This document shows positions 1 through 11,041 of a stretch of DNA of 64,000 nt, piece by piece. Position numbers and translations under genes: made by a program. The stretch's first letter is position 1; each line of letters starts with the position of its first letter. Below the pieces are notes generated by a model. The model was given only the letters and a program-made list of their open reading frames with translations. It did not search any database and was not told the DNA's origin. The DNA is from Hericium rajendrae (lineage: Eukaryota; Basidiomycota; Agaricomycetes; Russulales; Hericiaceae). Location of the stretch: assembly GCA_033439255.1 (NCBI GenBank), contig CM065887.1, forward strand, positions 1,178,001 through 1,242,000, written 5' to 3'.

Positions 1-3000
1 ATCCAGGACAGCAGTGCGGACCTTCAGATGCTCTGGAAGGAGAGATTGGAACCTCTCGAGCATGTCCTCCTTAGCACCCAGATCTTCCATAGCCTCTCTA
101 CATCTTGAATACACACGTGCCTGGTGTTGAACGGTGCTTTCGATAGAGGTCACACCCTCCCATGCCCGTGTCTTCTTGCGTTGACTATTGGCCTGCCGCA
201 CATCAGTCCTGAAAACATAGGCCTTGTATCCCAAGGCTAGTCGTAAGCTTTGCAATGCATCATTGGCCTGGCCTTCCCGCAATTCCAGTTCAGCTTCCAC
301 CAATGTCTTCATCTGAGGCACACGGAGAACCTCCTTATCAAGACGAGATGGTAGGCTGATAGCCACGCGTTCAATGGGGATGTAACCGCCAGATCTACGG
401 GGTACTGCAGTAGCGTGGGTATCATTGTCCTCGTCTTCTTCTCCAACGTGATCAAACTGATCTCCATCTCCAGCGGAGAGAGGGATGCCGTGATTAGCCG
501 TATCGATGTCGTAGGGTAAAAACTGGCATGCAGCACGCTCAAAGGTCGTCACACGGGATTGCAGACGTCTTCGTTTGTCCTCGAGATCATTCTTTTGTGC
601 CGAGGTAGGGCTCGACCCCACTTTGCGGACAAGCGATACAATAGACAGCCTGCGGTTTGAGATTTAGGTTGAGATCAAATCAAATACGTCAGGTGAAACA
701 ACGAACTGTGTCTCTTGAATCCGGAGGCCCAGTGTTATCCATGCCGCAGCGCCAAGGCCCTGTCCACGGTCCAATTCTAGTTTGTTTAGCCTGACGAGGA
801 TATCGGCTCTTGTCGGCCCTTCCACAACATATAATATATTAGTACTGGCTCCAGGTTATGGACAGGATACCACAGTACCTTTCTTTACCGTAGTGTCATA
901 GATTTTGACCATCACCATGGGATCATCTTCCCGTTTGCTTTGTGCCTCTTCCTCCTCGTTCGCCCAGTCATCCCGTTTATCCCGTGAGACCGTGGAATTG
1001 ATACTCTTGAATGCCGTGATTGCCTTTTCTAATTCTACCTTTCCAGCCCGATACCGCCGCGATAGGTAGTTCACTGTATAGTGGGTCAGCGGCATAAACG
1101 GGATATGGCGATTCAGATCAGTACCCATTCCAATGAGCTTCTTCCAGTTTGAATCATTCATATGGTCGTCTAGAACTTCCCGACGGTGGGATGTCGACAT
1201 GCCACTGGTGCTTCTAGAAATCTCATTCAGTGGAGCCCAGAGCGTCTCGACAACTTCACCATCGAATTGCCGTGCACCAATGATATAATTCGGTGAAAAT
1301 GCTGGGATGCATTCATCCTTGTGCCCATGCACATGAAACAGTCCAATCGCAGCCTTCATCTCGACGATGCTATCAGGAAGAGATAGGAATTCACTGTTAG
1401 CCACGCGTTCTCGGAATTTCTTGCGCCACTGGCATATGATGTCATATATTTTCATGACGATTTCTATACCTTTGCTTCTAAAGTTAATGGCCTGACACGC
1501 GGAGTAGTCCATGTTCATTTGTCTGTTACACTGGTCAGCATGTTCATTCCACATGGCTGAAATCATAGACCAACCGCTCGCCCTTCTGAAAATCAACTGT
1601 AGAGTGCGGGTAGAAGCACCCATGGCAGCAAGCCGTTGCTCCAATTCCGGTATGTTCAACGTGATGGCGATCAGCATTGACACGATTGACCGCCCGGTGC
1701 TCGTTGCAGGTGGATCGCTATATGCCGCGGGATACCTCAACGGTGTTCTGGTGATATGGTCAAATGATGCGCACCTCGCGTTGGTCATTAGCCGCCTTCA
1801 AGTGCTTCTTGTACTCTGCTTGTCCAACCATGAATCCGGCCCCTTCGCTAAGCTGGACGTCGTTGGCCGGTCTGCGCATCTTGCTTCCTGTGGACTCAAA
1901 GTTGCCGTCCATCACAAACGTCCTGAGAAAAATCCAACTACATGCAGGACGGTAAGCCATAGGTCATGCACCATGTGAGGAGCGAGTTACCGTCTGGGGT
2001 CAGCTGTCTTCCAGTCATCTGGTAGATTGAATTCTGGCTGTGCGCAGGTAGGGCAGAACATCGCGCGGCATCCTGGTGTTTCTGAATCCTCTGGGTCGTG
2101 ACCCATACCAAACCACTTCCTGAGTTTCATATCCCGCCATTGCCGCTCAACCCGCAACAACTCCCGGTATCTATCCTGGATTACAGTCAGCATGGTGATG
2201 GCCCACGTCGAGACAGACACATACTGGTACACTGGACGGAAATGCACTATTCGTGAGCCTTCGCAACTTATGATAGAAATGGTAAGCCGTCGTCTTGCAT
2301 TCCAGGTTGTCCAGCCGAAAGTCATCCAGAACGCGGAAGGTAAATGCCGTCTCAGGTGAGTGGAATGTAGATGGGAACATCTGCATACGGAAGAGTTGCA
2401 GGGGGAGGGGATCTGCATTAGGACATTGACACCAGACAACCGGCATGCGGTGCACACCACTCGAGTCCACAATACATAGAATTGGATTCCCGTCGGCATC
2501 ACGGGCCTTCTTCGGCAAGACGTCAGTCTGAAAGGACAGCAGGTCCTCATCATCAGCAGGCCATGGTGCAGTAGGATCCTCATCGTCAATTGGTGGATCC
2601 TCCTCAGCGTCCTCCTCCGGATCCACACTTGATTCAACGTCCTCTCGACTGGCATAAGGGCAAGGATGTCCTGAATGGCCTACATGAATCTTGACACCGG
2701 CGAAGCGAAGCCATGATGGAGAAAAGAATTCGCCAGTCCAGCGTTCGACGCGGTGGAATGGCAAGGCCGTATGACGTTTAGAGAAACAGGGAGTGCATTC
2801 GAACATCTGCCCTAGACAGTCCATACATCGCCAGACACCTTCTTGACTCTTGCAGGTAACGCACTGGGTATCAACTGGCGGGCACTCGGTATCCAACATG
2901 GCATGGATGTAGTCTGAACGTTTGGGTAGCCATTCGCGCAAGTAATCATGCTGTCCCTTGCTCGCGGCATCAGCACCGTGTCCTGCGGCATGCCGAGGTT

Positions 3001-3332
3001 ATCCTACCCACCTTGTGATGTACATCTGCTAATGGGTCACGAATCCCGTCCTCCTCCTCTACAAAGTCGTTGTTCATGACTTCATAGTCGGCAGTACGTG
3101 GCCCTGGGAGAGCATTGAAGACAGCATCCCTGGATGGTCCACTTCCCTCCCTGTCAGGCGTAGGAGTGAGGTTAGAAGGGGTTTCGCTCAGCAGTCTACG
3201 TGATCCAGCCTTTTCAATTCCGACTTGGTTCCACCCGCGGGACGTCTTCTGCACAACCAGGGTGACATGGACATTGCCATGGAGGGGTGCAGTATATCGT
3301 ACTTTATTCCTGCCCGGCTTGGTGCGGGCCAT
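1..3332 (-). CDS. KDZ-family (Kyakuja/Dileera/Zisupton) transposase, C-terminal end outside the window
   Basis: This is the transposase of a plain DNA transposon. Exon 1 (3332-3008) starts at ATG 3332; the GTAGGA donor and GCAG acceptor restore frame into exon 2 (from 2982), which reads QHDYLREWLPKRSDY. A cysteine cluster of the CxC2 type follows (C..C, CMDC, CTPC around 2900-2790), then the RVLDDFRLDNLECKT block. Later exons carry VMDGNF (about 1905), a CCHGCF segment, DFQKGER spliced to QMNMDYS, YDIICQW (about 1440), GLFHVHGHKDE and GEVVETLW (about 1240). By family knowledge the acidic residues in VMDGNF, YDIICQW and VETLW fit an RNase H-like catalytic core. The reading continues to base 1 through LREGQANDALQSLRLALGYK, so the C terminus lies beyond the edge. 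I saw no frame break in the parts I spliced. It should cut and rejoin element DNA in the nucleus. Family assignment is strong; exact exon borders below 2.2 kb are partly inferred. Confidence 0.9.
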
Positions 3333-3514
3333 GCTGGGACTGATGGTGCATGGGCCTTGGTGTTAAGGCGCATATAATAACGCCACAATGTTTGAACGAT
3401 TAGGACCCTCAGTTTTACACTCATTACTAAGGAACAAATGGTGGCAAATGACATGCTTCCGAGAAGCCGTGGTATATTCTAGAGCCGTGGTATATTCTAG
3501 ATGTCCATATGATC

Positions 3515-4978
3515 TCAAGATAACGCCAATCTCCGGAGATCCAGCACCGATTGCTCCAGATCATCTTCGGAATCGCCAACAGCCGCCTCAGCGTGCATGG
3601 TCTCATACCTGCTGACCCGCATCCATCCGGCTGCCTCCTGCCCAATGCGATCATGCACGGCATCTCTCATGAACCATGCGTAACAAATGCGCTCCCCAAC
3701 AAAGTCTGAGACTGAATGTTCCAGGGCTTTGCCAGACACTGCTATGACAGTGCGGGGTTTGTAATTCAGTTCTAGGCCAGTTCCTGGAAGCGCAAACGTT
3801 GCGCTCTGATAGGGACCGATGGTGCAGAGAATGTCATACCATGAGGCACGACTCTGCCCATCGCGATGAGCCGGTGTTTGCCGGTTAGATATGACCGCAA
3901 CTCCGTTGAACACAGATGGCCATTGCTGAAGGGCTGGAGCAAGTCGTTCAATGCCCTGAGCTCCTTCATGACGGATGCCGCGGCATCGTAGAGCTCTGGA
4001 TGAACAACGCTTAGAATAGCGCTGAATAGCGCAGCGGACTCTGCAATGTCAGCCACCCAGTTCGCGCCATCAATGTTGCGTTTTGCCGGGTTTATCAGTG
4101 GCGAAGTAAACAAGTCATCGTTGGGCCCCTATATGAACCAGTGCATGAGCTGGAGACATAGATATGAATTGGGAAATATGATACACACAGTGTGCGCCTG
4201 CTGAAACCATGCAGGAGACACAGACACCGTCCCTGGGGTGAATCGGCTACATGCCTCTGCAGGATGAAAGAGCTGGGGCGATTCCCTCCATGTGCCATCC
4301 TTGGTGCTTCCAGACTTTTTCCGAGATGGATTGGACCTTCGAACATGTGCGTTCAAATGTTCTGTTGCCCTCGCCATCTTGATCTGTGAACGAAATTAGT
4401 GGTTTTGATTGTATGTACCTGCAAAAGACAATACCTCGCGCTCCTTGGATATAAGACCAGGCAAGTACCAGAAGAAAATCCGTCCATGCCGATCAATGCC
4501 TATGCAGGGCTTGGTATACTCGGGATGTCCTGATACCCGCGGATATCGTTGCAGAAATACTGGAGAGTCCTGCTCTCGTTTACGTTCTGCATAGCGCTCC
4601 ATGTCCCAGTTGATCACAACTAATGGGAATTAAGCAATGGGGGAGAATGCCGCATACACATAATTACATACCACGATCCAAAAAGGCGGTGACAAGCATA
4701 TCCGCGGCGAAGTCGAGCTCAGATAAAACAGTAATCGGTATTGTCATAGCAGGACGGTCAATATCACCAGGCACAGCCCGGTTCAATGCCGCGCATTGAC
4801 ATTGTCTGAGCACATTGCGAAATCGGTGGGAGAGATACTCTGCCATGGCTGAGGCATAAGGACAAGCAGATGAAGATGCCGCACGGGATGTAGGTGCGGA
4901 AGACATGATGACTCTGTGGTATAGTTGTCTCTGGAATACCGCAGACTGAAATACTTGCAGGGACAATGAGGCAGCCAT
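3515..4978 (-). CDS. TET/JBP-type 2-oxoglutarate/Fe(II) DNA dioxygenase, one apparent frame break
   Basis: Four exons fit: 4978-4672, 4619-4435, 4383-4189 and 4128-3515, with GTATGT, GTATTG and GTGTGT donors. Exon 2 has the fungal TET/JBP signature PEYTKPCIGIDRHGRIFFWY. The last exon holds the double-stranded beta-helix core: SNRQTPAHRDGQS (iron ligands H and D), SGKALEHSVSD (second iron His) and ERICYAWFMRD (Arg for 2-oxoglutarate). Enzymes of this family oxidise 5-methylcytosine or thymine methyl groups in DNA. The exon sum is 1301 nt and the frame changes near 3960-3970, between HPELYDAAAS and the WPSVFNG block, which suggests a one-base indel; a sequencing error is possible. It sits 183 bp upstream of the KDZ transposase on the same strand, a pairing known from mushroom genomes. 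The chosen start is the first in-frame ATG. It is recently decayed, or intact and misread. Confidence 0.85.
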
Positions 4979-4992
4979 GATCGTACTCGAGC

Positions 4993-5101
4993 TTCCATTG
5001 TCCACATATTACATTGTTCTATTGTCCCATCAATTTGGAATTGCCAATGTCATTCTATTGTCCTATGAAGCTACCGCTGTTTTTGTACCTTTCTATTGTC
5101 C
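4993..5101. promoter_or_regulatory. Four direct TTC(C/T)ATTGTCC elements upstream of the TET/JBP gene
   Basis: Copies lie at 4993-5003, 5017-5027, 5053-5063 and 5091-5101, all in the same orientation and directly upstream of the dioxygenase start at 4978. ATTGT is the core bound by HMG-box proteins in general, so a DNA-binding site is plausible. No protein can be named from sequence alone. Confidence 0.45.
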
Positions 5102-5761
5102 AGCGGTTGACTCAATCAGCATGAATCTATGTTTCGGGAATTGTACACTATAGACTTCACAATAACCCAACATTCTCCACAGTCTTTGATACTACACAAT
5201 TGTGTATATGGCTCATTAATGCTTTCTCGCATCACGATTGTGGACTTCGGACCGGACTTGATAGCTGTATTATGTATTATGACGAGTAACCGATTGATTG
5301 TGGATAGATTATCCGGTGGGGGCCGTGCCCAGATGTTTGGCGCGCCGGACTTCTTATTTGCGTCTATCGATCCACAGACACATTCAAAGATCCTACTGAC
5401 TTCTCTTCCCAGAAATACATGATATACGCATGGAATATGTGTATCAAGCTAGCATTATGCTCAATCTCAGTACTAGTTGGCAAATGAAGCGATGGGCATG
5501 TGATTGTTGTAGCGAGTGACAACGGGAAACCTGTCTTCTTTCGAATGGAGCAACATGCCCGTTGCTCTCCATTCGGCAAGGATTATTTCGGCTGGCCCTG
5601 TTGGTTGCCTTACCGGTATTTCGATACCTGCCATGGCGTGATCGGATGGGTTCCCAATTCGATCCTGGCCGGTGCGTGATGGAAGACGGACGAATTATAT
5701 TGCAAAAATTTGTTCAAGGTCGCATGTCCTTTCTGGCCATCCCCTACATTTCCCCTTCCTA
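5102..5761. other. Divergent intergenic region between the TET/JBP gene and the 5762 gene
   Basis: No ORF with coding character is visible. It is flanked by divergent starts at 4978 (minus) and 5762 (plus), so it probably contains both promoters. I found no clear TATA box. Confidence 0.5.
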
Positions 5762-8700
5762 ATGGCTAGGGCGAAAAAGATAACCAAAGCCAACAAGCGC
5801 ACGTCCAAAGCCGCGGATGAGGCAACCACAAGCACCTCAGCAGCATTGGAAGTCCAGCTCACCCTCCAGCCCCGCCACGTTGCATATCTCTTCACACGAG
5901 TGGCCGAGTATCGTTTGGCAGACTCTGCCCGAAAGACGGCCATTGCAAACGAATGTGTGGACCACCTGGAGGTCAAATTTGCCCGCGAGTTTGCTCCCTG
6001 GAAGAAGTGGAGGCGTCGGGTCAAGGAGGTCCGTATCTGTTTTACTTGAAATCTCCCTTTCTGACTTTCAGCACAGCGCGTCGTGATCTGGTTCCGAAAT
6101 AATGGCCGTAAGACCGCAAGTACCCAGGTCAAGAAGTACGTGAAGAAGGCAGACTGGAGGAACGTGGCCGCACATGAGCAGAAGGATTCGTTCCATGCAT
6201 ACTTCGAGCGGGTGAACGGGGTCAAAGTCGGGTCCCCGAAGTGGGTTGGATTGCGACAGAACACCCTAACGGCGTGGTGTGCGAAGTTCAGTGACGCGGA
6301 TAAGGCGAAGTATGAGGAGATGGCGAATGAGTGGAATCAGATGGGCCCCCCGCCTGATGTGCAACGCAAGTACGTGTCAAACCTCTCTTCTAACAACCGC
6401 GGGGGCTAATCCTGAATAGAAATGCATCCAAATATGCAGTCGCCCACATGCGCGGCTTTGCCAAAGAAATGTATCAGCAGTGCGGCATGCAAATGATCAT
6501 TTTCACATCTTTTAAATGCCCTGATGGCCATCTGGCCCATGCCATGTAAGTCATTTGCTGCTTTAACATTTGACTTGAGTTAACCCCGAGTAGGCAAGAC
6601 TATACAGAAGACCTGTCTGGGACAAAGGGGTTCAGCGAGGCAAATCCGAACTGGGCAGACACCGGCATATTTACACAATGGACGGAGTGGTCAACAAAGG
6701 CATCAGGTGAGTACTTCAATATATCTGGCTGGCAAGCGCTGATGCCATGCTTCAGATCCCCTGCTTTGCGAAGCTCCAGATGCTCCAAGCGAAAGCCTAG
6801 ACCTCCCGGAACTGGATTATGACGATGAAGGCTGGCCGATCTTGCCATCGCTAGAGGTATTCGATAAGCTGGAGAGGCAAGAGCGGAAGGCCTTGATCAC
6901 TCAGTGGATGACTGCACACTTCCATAAGCCAGAGTATCATCTCATGGAGCAGAAGCTGACATGTAGATCAGATATTGCAATAGGTGAAGTAAAGGGCGCG
7001 GTGCCATGGGGATTGGTTTTTACCGAGGACAGCGACTACTTCTCCCTGGATTGCTTCCCGCCAGGATACCAATTCTGGATTCACCCGTCAAAGTGGAACC
7101 AATATTGCATTGAAGATGTATACAGGCACTGGCACGACCGCATAGACGAAGGCTTGATTCCCTTCAAGTGGGATTATTTTCCGGAGGTCGACGGTGATGA
7201 CACTGTTCAATGCTTTGCCAAAGCTCCTACTCCAATGCAGGGACCTCCTGCTAAAGGCAGGAAAGCCGCGTTGAAGGCCCGCCATGCCATGTCCCCCTCC
7301 ACAGGGTCCGGGAATGCCGCGGAGCTCTCCAATACCTCCGCGCAAAGCCGTACACCTACGGCGACCTTGGGAAAAGGCAAGGAACGGGCGCACGTTGATT
7401 ACGACAGCCAGGATGACCAGACCCCATCGTCACCAGATGTACAAGACACCCCGCCACCTGTAATCAGGTGGAAAGGCAAGGACAGGCCCCCAACAGCGTC
7501 CCGGAATGCCGCTGGGTTCTCCAATACCTCCGCGCAAAGCCGTACACCGACGGCGACCTTGGGAAAAGGCAAGGAACGGGCGCACGTTGATTACGACAGC
7601 CAGGATGACCAGACCCCATCGTCACCAGATGTACAAGACACCCCGCCACCTGCAATCAGGCGGAAAGGCAAGGACAGGCCCCCAAGGGATTACGACACCG
7701 ATGAGGACCTTACCTCGTCGTCACTAGGTGGTGAAGACATCGTCCACCTTTCGGACACTGATGCGTCCAAGGCAGGGGATGTTCTATCTGATGCGGACTA
7801 CAGCGGCATTACTGCGGCAGCAGAGGAGGACTCCGAAGCAGAAGTAGAGGAGGCAAACCCGTCTGATATAGACTTGGAGAGTGACGCACAGCATCCAAAG
7901 GCGGCAACGCAGACCCTGGCCAAACAGCATGAGGCGCAGGTGGCTCAGGAGAATGCCACGCAGGCAAAAGCGAAAACCACTAAGGCGGCCAAGGCAATGG
8001 AGGCCAAGGCAATTGCAGCCAAGGCGAACGCCATGAAGGCCAAAGCCGCGGCGGCAAAGACCATCCAGGAGAAGGCTCAGGCGAAGGCTCAGGCGAAGGC
8101 CGCGGCGAAGGTGGAGGCTCAGGCGGAGGCTCAGGCGAAGGAGGCGAGGGAGGCGAGGGAGGCGAAGGCGAGGGAGGCGAAGGCGAGGGAGGCGAAGGCG
8201 AGGGAGGCGAAGGCGAGGGAGGCGGAGGTGAGGGAGGCGGAGGCAAGGGAGGCAAAGGCGAGGGAGGCAAAGGCGAGGGAGGCAAAGGCGAGGGAGGCAA
8301 AGACGAAAGCGAAGGAGGTGAAGAATAAAGCCTATCAGGAACGACTGACCATAACGAAGGCTAATCTGGTGAAGCTTGGGAAGGGGAAGAAGGCAAAGGA
8401 AACCAAAGGACAGCAGAAGGAGTCTGGAATTCCATCGACTGATGAGGAGGATGAGGTGTTGATCATGGTGGACGAAGTGGCAGACCAGAGCCTACAGGAG
8501 CTGGAGAGACCTCCTGGGTGGACTGGGAGCTCAGGCGGCCCTGCCGGAGGGTCTCTCGCTGCTGCAGGTGGTGCTCCGCAACGCCGCGGTAATCGTCCAG
8601 CCACTTTGGAATGCCCTGCAGACACACGACGCCACACCCGACTCCGCATGCAATACCTGGCCTCGTTATCCAATGAAAAGGAGTATTGCAAGCTTCTGGA

Positions 8701-9619
8701 GCTGATTGCGCAGATGCAAGGAGTGAGTGATGCTATTATGACATCTCAAAGTTTCAAACACTAACTGGACTTAGGGAATGGGTGCTGCGCCACTAATTCC
8801 ACTTCCAGCAAGCTGGAGAACGCACTGGAAAGACTGGGAGAGCCAGGAAATGTGGCTTCCTGCTGAAGTTCATAGGCAGGAGGGGCTAGAGGACCTCACC
8901 ACATGGATTGGTACGAAGCCCTGGCTTTCTGCACCAACGCAGAACGGGTCGAGGAGTGTCCGATCTAGGACAAGCATGGAAACCTTTGCTTTGGCCATGG
9001 GTAGTGCTATACATGATATGCATGAAGGCCAATTCGCAGAGGACGTGGACGAGGAGAGCTCAGGACCTGGCTATTTGAACGGATCACCTCTTGCTTTCGC
9101 TTACATTGCGAGTCTGATAATCCCTGCAATTACGAAAGCCTGCAAGGCGTTAGATGATCCGGAAGGCACTACCGAAACTGTAGGCAACATTAATTATCTC
9201 TTTATTTATGCGGCAATGATGCTAAACTATCCGGGCAGCAGGCTCCATCCTCTGGACAGAACGCCAATGTCCCGAGGGCCAGCAATGCCGCCAATGATCG
9301 TGGAGGCCCCCATCTGCTAGGGAAACGTCTTCGATCTCCTGATAGTCCCCCAAAGGCTGGGCCGAGCTCGATGCATCCCCCAATCAAGCCGCCTGCAAGG
9401 CGGCAAAGAAAGCCTGAAGTGCAGGATGAGAACATTGTTGAAGGGTCTAGGAGAAAGCGGCCGACGGCTAAGGCCCTTGAGTAAGTTATGCTGCTGTCAG
9501 CACCCAGGCGTCTTGCTGATTCACAATGTAGACAACCCCCACGTTCTGGCCGCAATCCGAAGCTGACAGTGGAGGTTGCGATCCCTGCAGCACGTCCATC
9601 CGGTGGCAGGAAAGCTTGA
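5762..9619 (+). CDS. Large repeat-rich protein of unknown function beside the KDZ/TET genes (1165 aa)
   Basis: I do not recognise this protein. Eight exons close perfectly: 5762-6028, 6077-6369, 6420-6545, 6594-6706, 6756-8722, 8775-9179, 9242-9480 and 9532-9619 (3498 nt). The N-terminal 190 residues are basic and contain [11 protein letters not shown], which only loosely resembles a homeodomain third helix; I would not call it one. Residues about 190-470 look globular, with many aromatics ([16 protein letters not shown]). Then come two 64-residue direct repeats, an acidic stretch, a long Ala/Lys/Glu coiled-coil-like region built on KAREA units, and a Ser/Pro/Arg-rich tail with KRLRSP and SRRKRP that could be nuclear localisation signals. 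A nuclear or DNA-associated role is inference. It is divergent from the dioxygenase gene, which suggests they may be expressed together. An LTR fossil begins right after the stop codon. Confidence 0.75.
7311..7685 (+). repeat. Two 192-bp in-frame direct repeats inside the 5762 gene
   Basis: Copy 1 is 7311-7502 and copy 2 is 7503-7685. They are nearly identical over about 183 bp and encode 64-residue units containing [19 protein letters not shown] and [17 protein letters not shown]. The period of 192 keeps the frame. The near-identity implies a recent duplication or gene conversion. Confidence 0.95.
8131..8305 (+). repeat. 15-bp coding minisatellite (KAREA repeat)
   Basis: Units close to GAGGCGAAGGCGAGG repeat in frame about a dozen times and encode alternating KAREA blocks. 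It is predicted to form a charged helix. On the opposite strand it makes a spurious Pro-rich ORF. Confidence 0.95.
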
Positions 9620-9642
9620 GAGAGCCCATTGGACTCTCGCCG

Positions 9643-10348
9643 GTGATGTGTGGACCCTGGGAATGGAGGCGGCAGCCAAAACCAAAACCAACAGAGTACC
9701 AGGGGGTGCGAGGGGACCAAGTATCTCAAGTGAGGAGTGAGGTGAGGGCAGCTGAGGGTCACTGCAGCAGGAACAATGGAGCGACTGGTTCGCTAAGGGC
9801 GAGTCTGAGGTGATCTGGTGATAAGCGGCTGGGAAGGATGAGGAACGGCTGTAGAATGACAAGGAGAACGACGAGACACACGGGTCTCCGATACGACGGA
9901 CTAATCCTAGAGAAAAGGACTGAAAAGCGGCTGATATGACTGAATCTGACGAACGACGCTGCGGGCGGACTGGCCTAAAGAGGGCGGACTTGTCTAAAGT
10001 CCGGAGAACGATGAGAACAACAGTGAGAGAGACTTCTGAGGTCTGAGCTCTGAGGGGGAAAGGTGCACTGGGGGGGTTCTATTCGAAGCTCAGACTCTGT
10101 CTACCATACAAGTAAGAAACTCGCCCTTGGCGGTCTCGGGCGTTCTCGGACTCGGCTGCTCTATGGTACATCTATGGTCCGAAACCATCAAAAGGCGGCA
10201 TCCAGGCATCCTGTACAACACAGACCCGGTACCATAATGCCAGCAACCTGATTGGCTCACCAAAACTGCTGAGGACGACCTGGAGCGAACTTGAGGAAAC
10301 CTTGATGAGGCCTGCAGTAGCTGACAACTCCTGAGATGAGGGACATCA
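9643..10348 (-). mobile_element. Ty3/gypsy-type LTR fossil, related to the LTR at 26.6-27.6 kb
   Basis: Read on the minus strand, the 3' end (9643-9735) matches the end of the 26600-27619 LTR almost base for base, including TACTCTGTTGGTTTTGGTTT and CCAGGGTCCACACATCA. A second shared block, CCCCTCAGAGCTCAGA, lies near 10045. The outer boundary is uncertain: a TGATG start near 10348 would give about 0.7 kb. No internal coding region is attached, so it looks like a solo LTR. Divergence from its relative outside the conserved blocks suggests it is not recent. Confidence 0.6.
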
Positions 10349-11041
10349 CCGCTCTGAGCGGGGTTGGTGGGTGAGGAGCTGGAAGCTGGATGGGAGTGAA
10401 GGGGAACTGCATGGAAGATGGTGAGATGAGGTCTGACATTGCTGAACACAGCTTGAGGCGTATCACCGGCATGCGGCATCCTTCAACAGATATGCCGCGG
10501 CATTGTATACCGAACGCTAGGGGCTTCAACATGCCTCACGCGGCTGTGGGCCGACGCGAACAACATTTACAGTGGGCTGTAGGATATAGAGAGGAGGGTG
10601 ATGGCTCTGGAAGTCCCGAAGCGGGGTGCAGGAGCATAGGCTACGTCAATAGATATGCCGCGGCATGATAAATCAGTGGTGTGCTGTCGGGCGATGTCCT
10701 TAGGTTGTCAGTAGCATGCCGCGGAGATTCAAAGCAGTGTGTGGAACATGGAGAAAGGCGGGGTCAATACTCCATTTGATGTAGACTCTGGTGCATCATA
10801 TCATAGATACTCATATCTGGTCGCAGTTCAGGATGTTGTATACACAGATATTGCCATGCGAGACTTGAAACGGGTTATATAACTGTCTTAAGCCCAAGAA
10901 TCATTCATCTCAGGTCACACATTTTATCTTAGATAGGAGAGATTGATCATTCATTATCTATTTAAGTACAAGGGCGAAGAGCATGCAGGACTCATGAAAT
11001 AATAGTGAAAATGCCGCCGGATGCCGCGGGCATGGATATAC
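10349..11041. other. Gene-free stretch with ATGCCGCGGCAT palindromes
   Basis: No supported gene. Exact palindromes ATGCCGCGGCAT occur at 10492-10503 and 10655-10666, with a near copy at about 10715. The rest is unremarkable. Confidence 0.6.

Noticed and set aside
5762-6409. Homeodomain call for the WFRNNGRK segment
   Set aside because: Only the short WF.N..RK word fits; the rest of the fold pattern was not evident.
7980-8300. Minus-strand Pro-rich ORF of 106 residues
   Set aside because: It is the antisense reading of the KAREA coding minisatellite.
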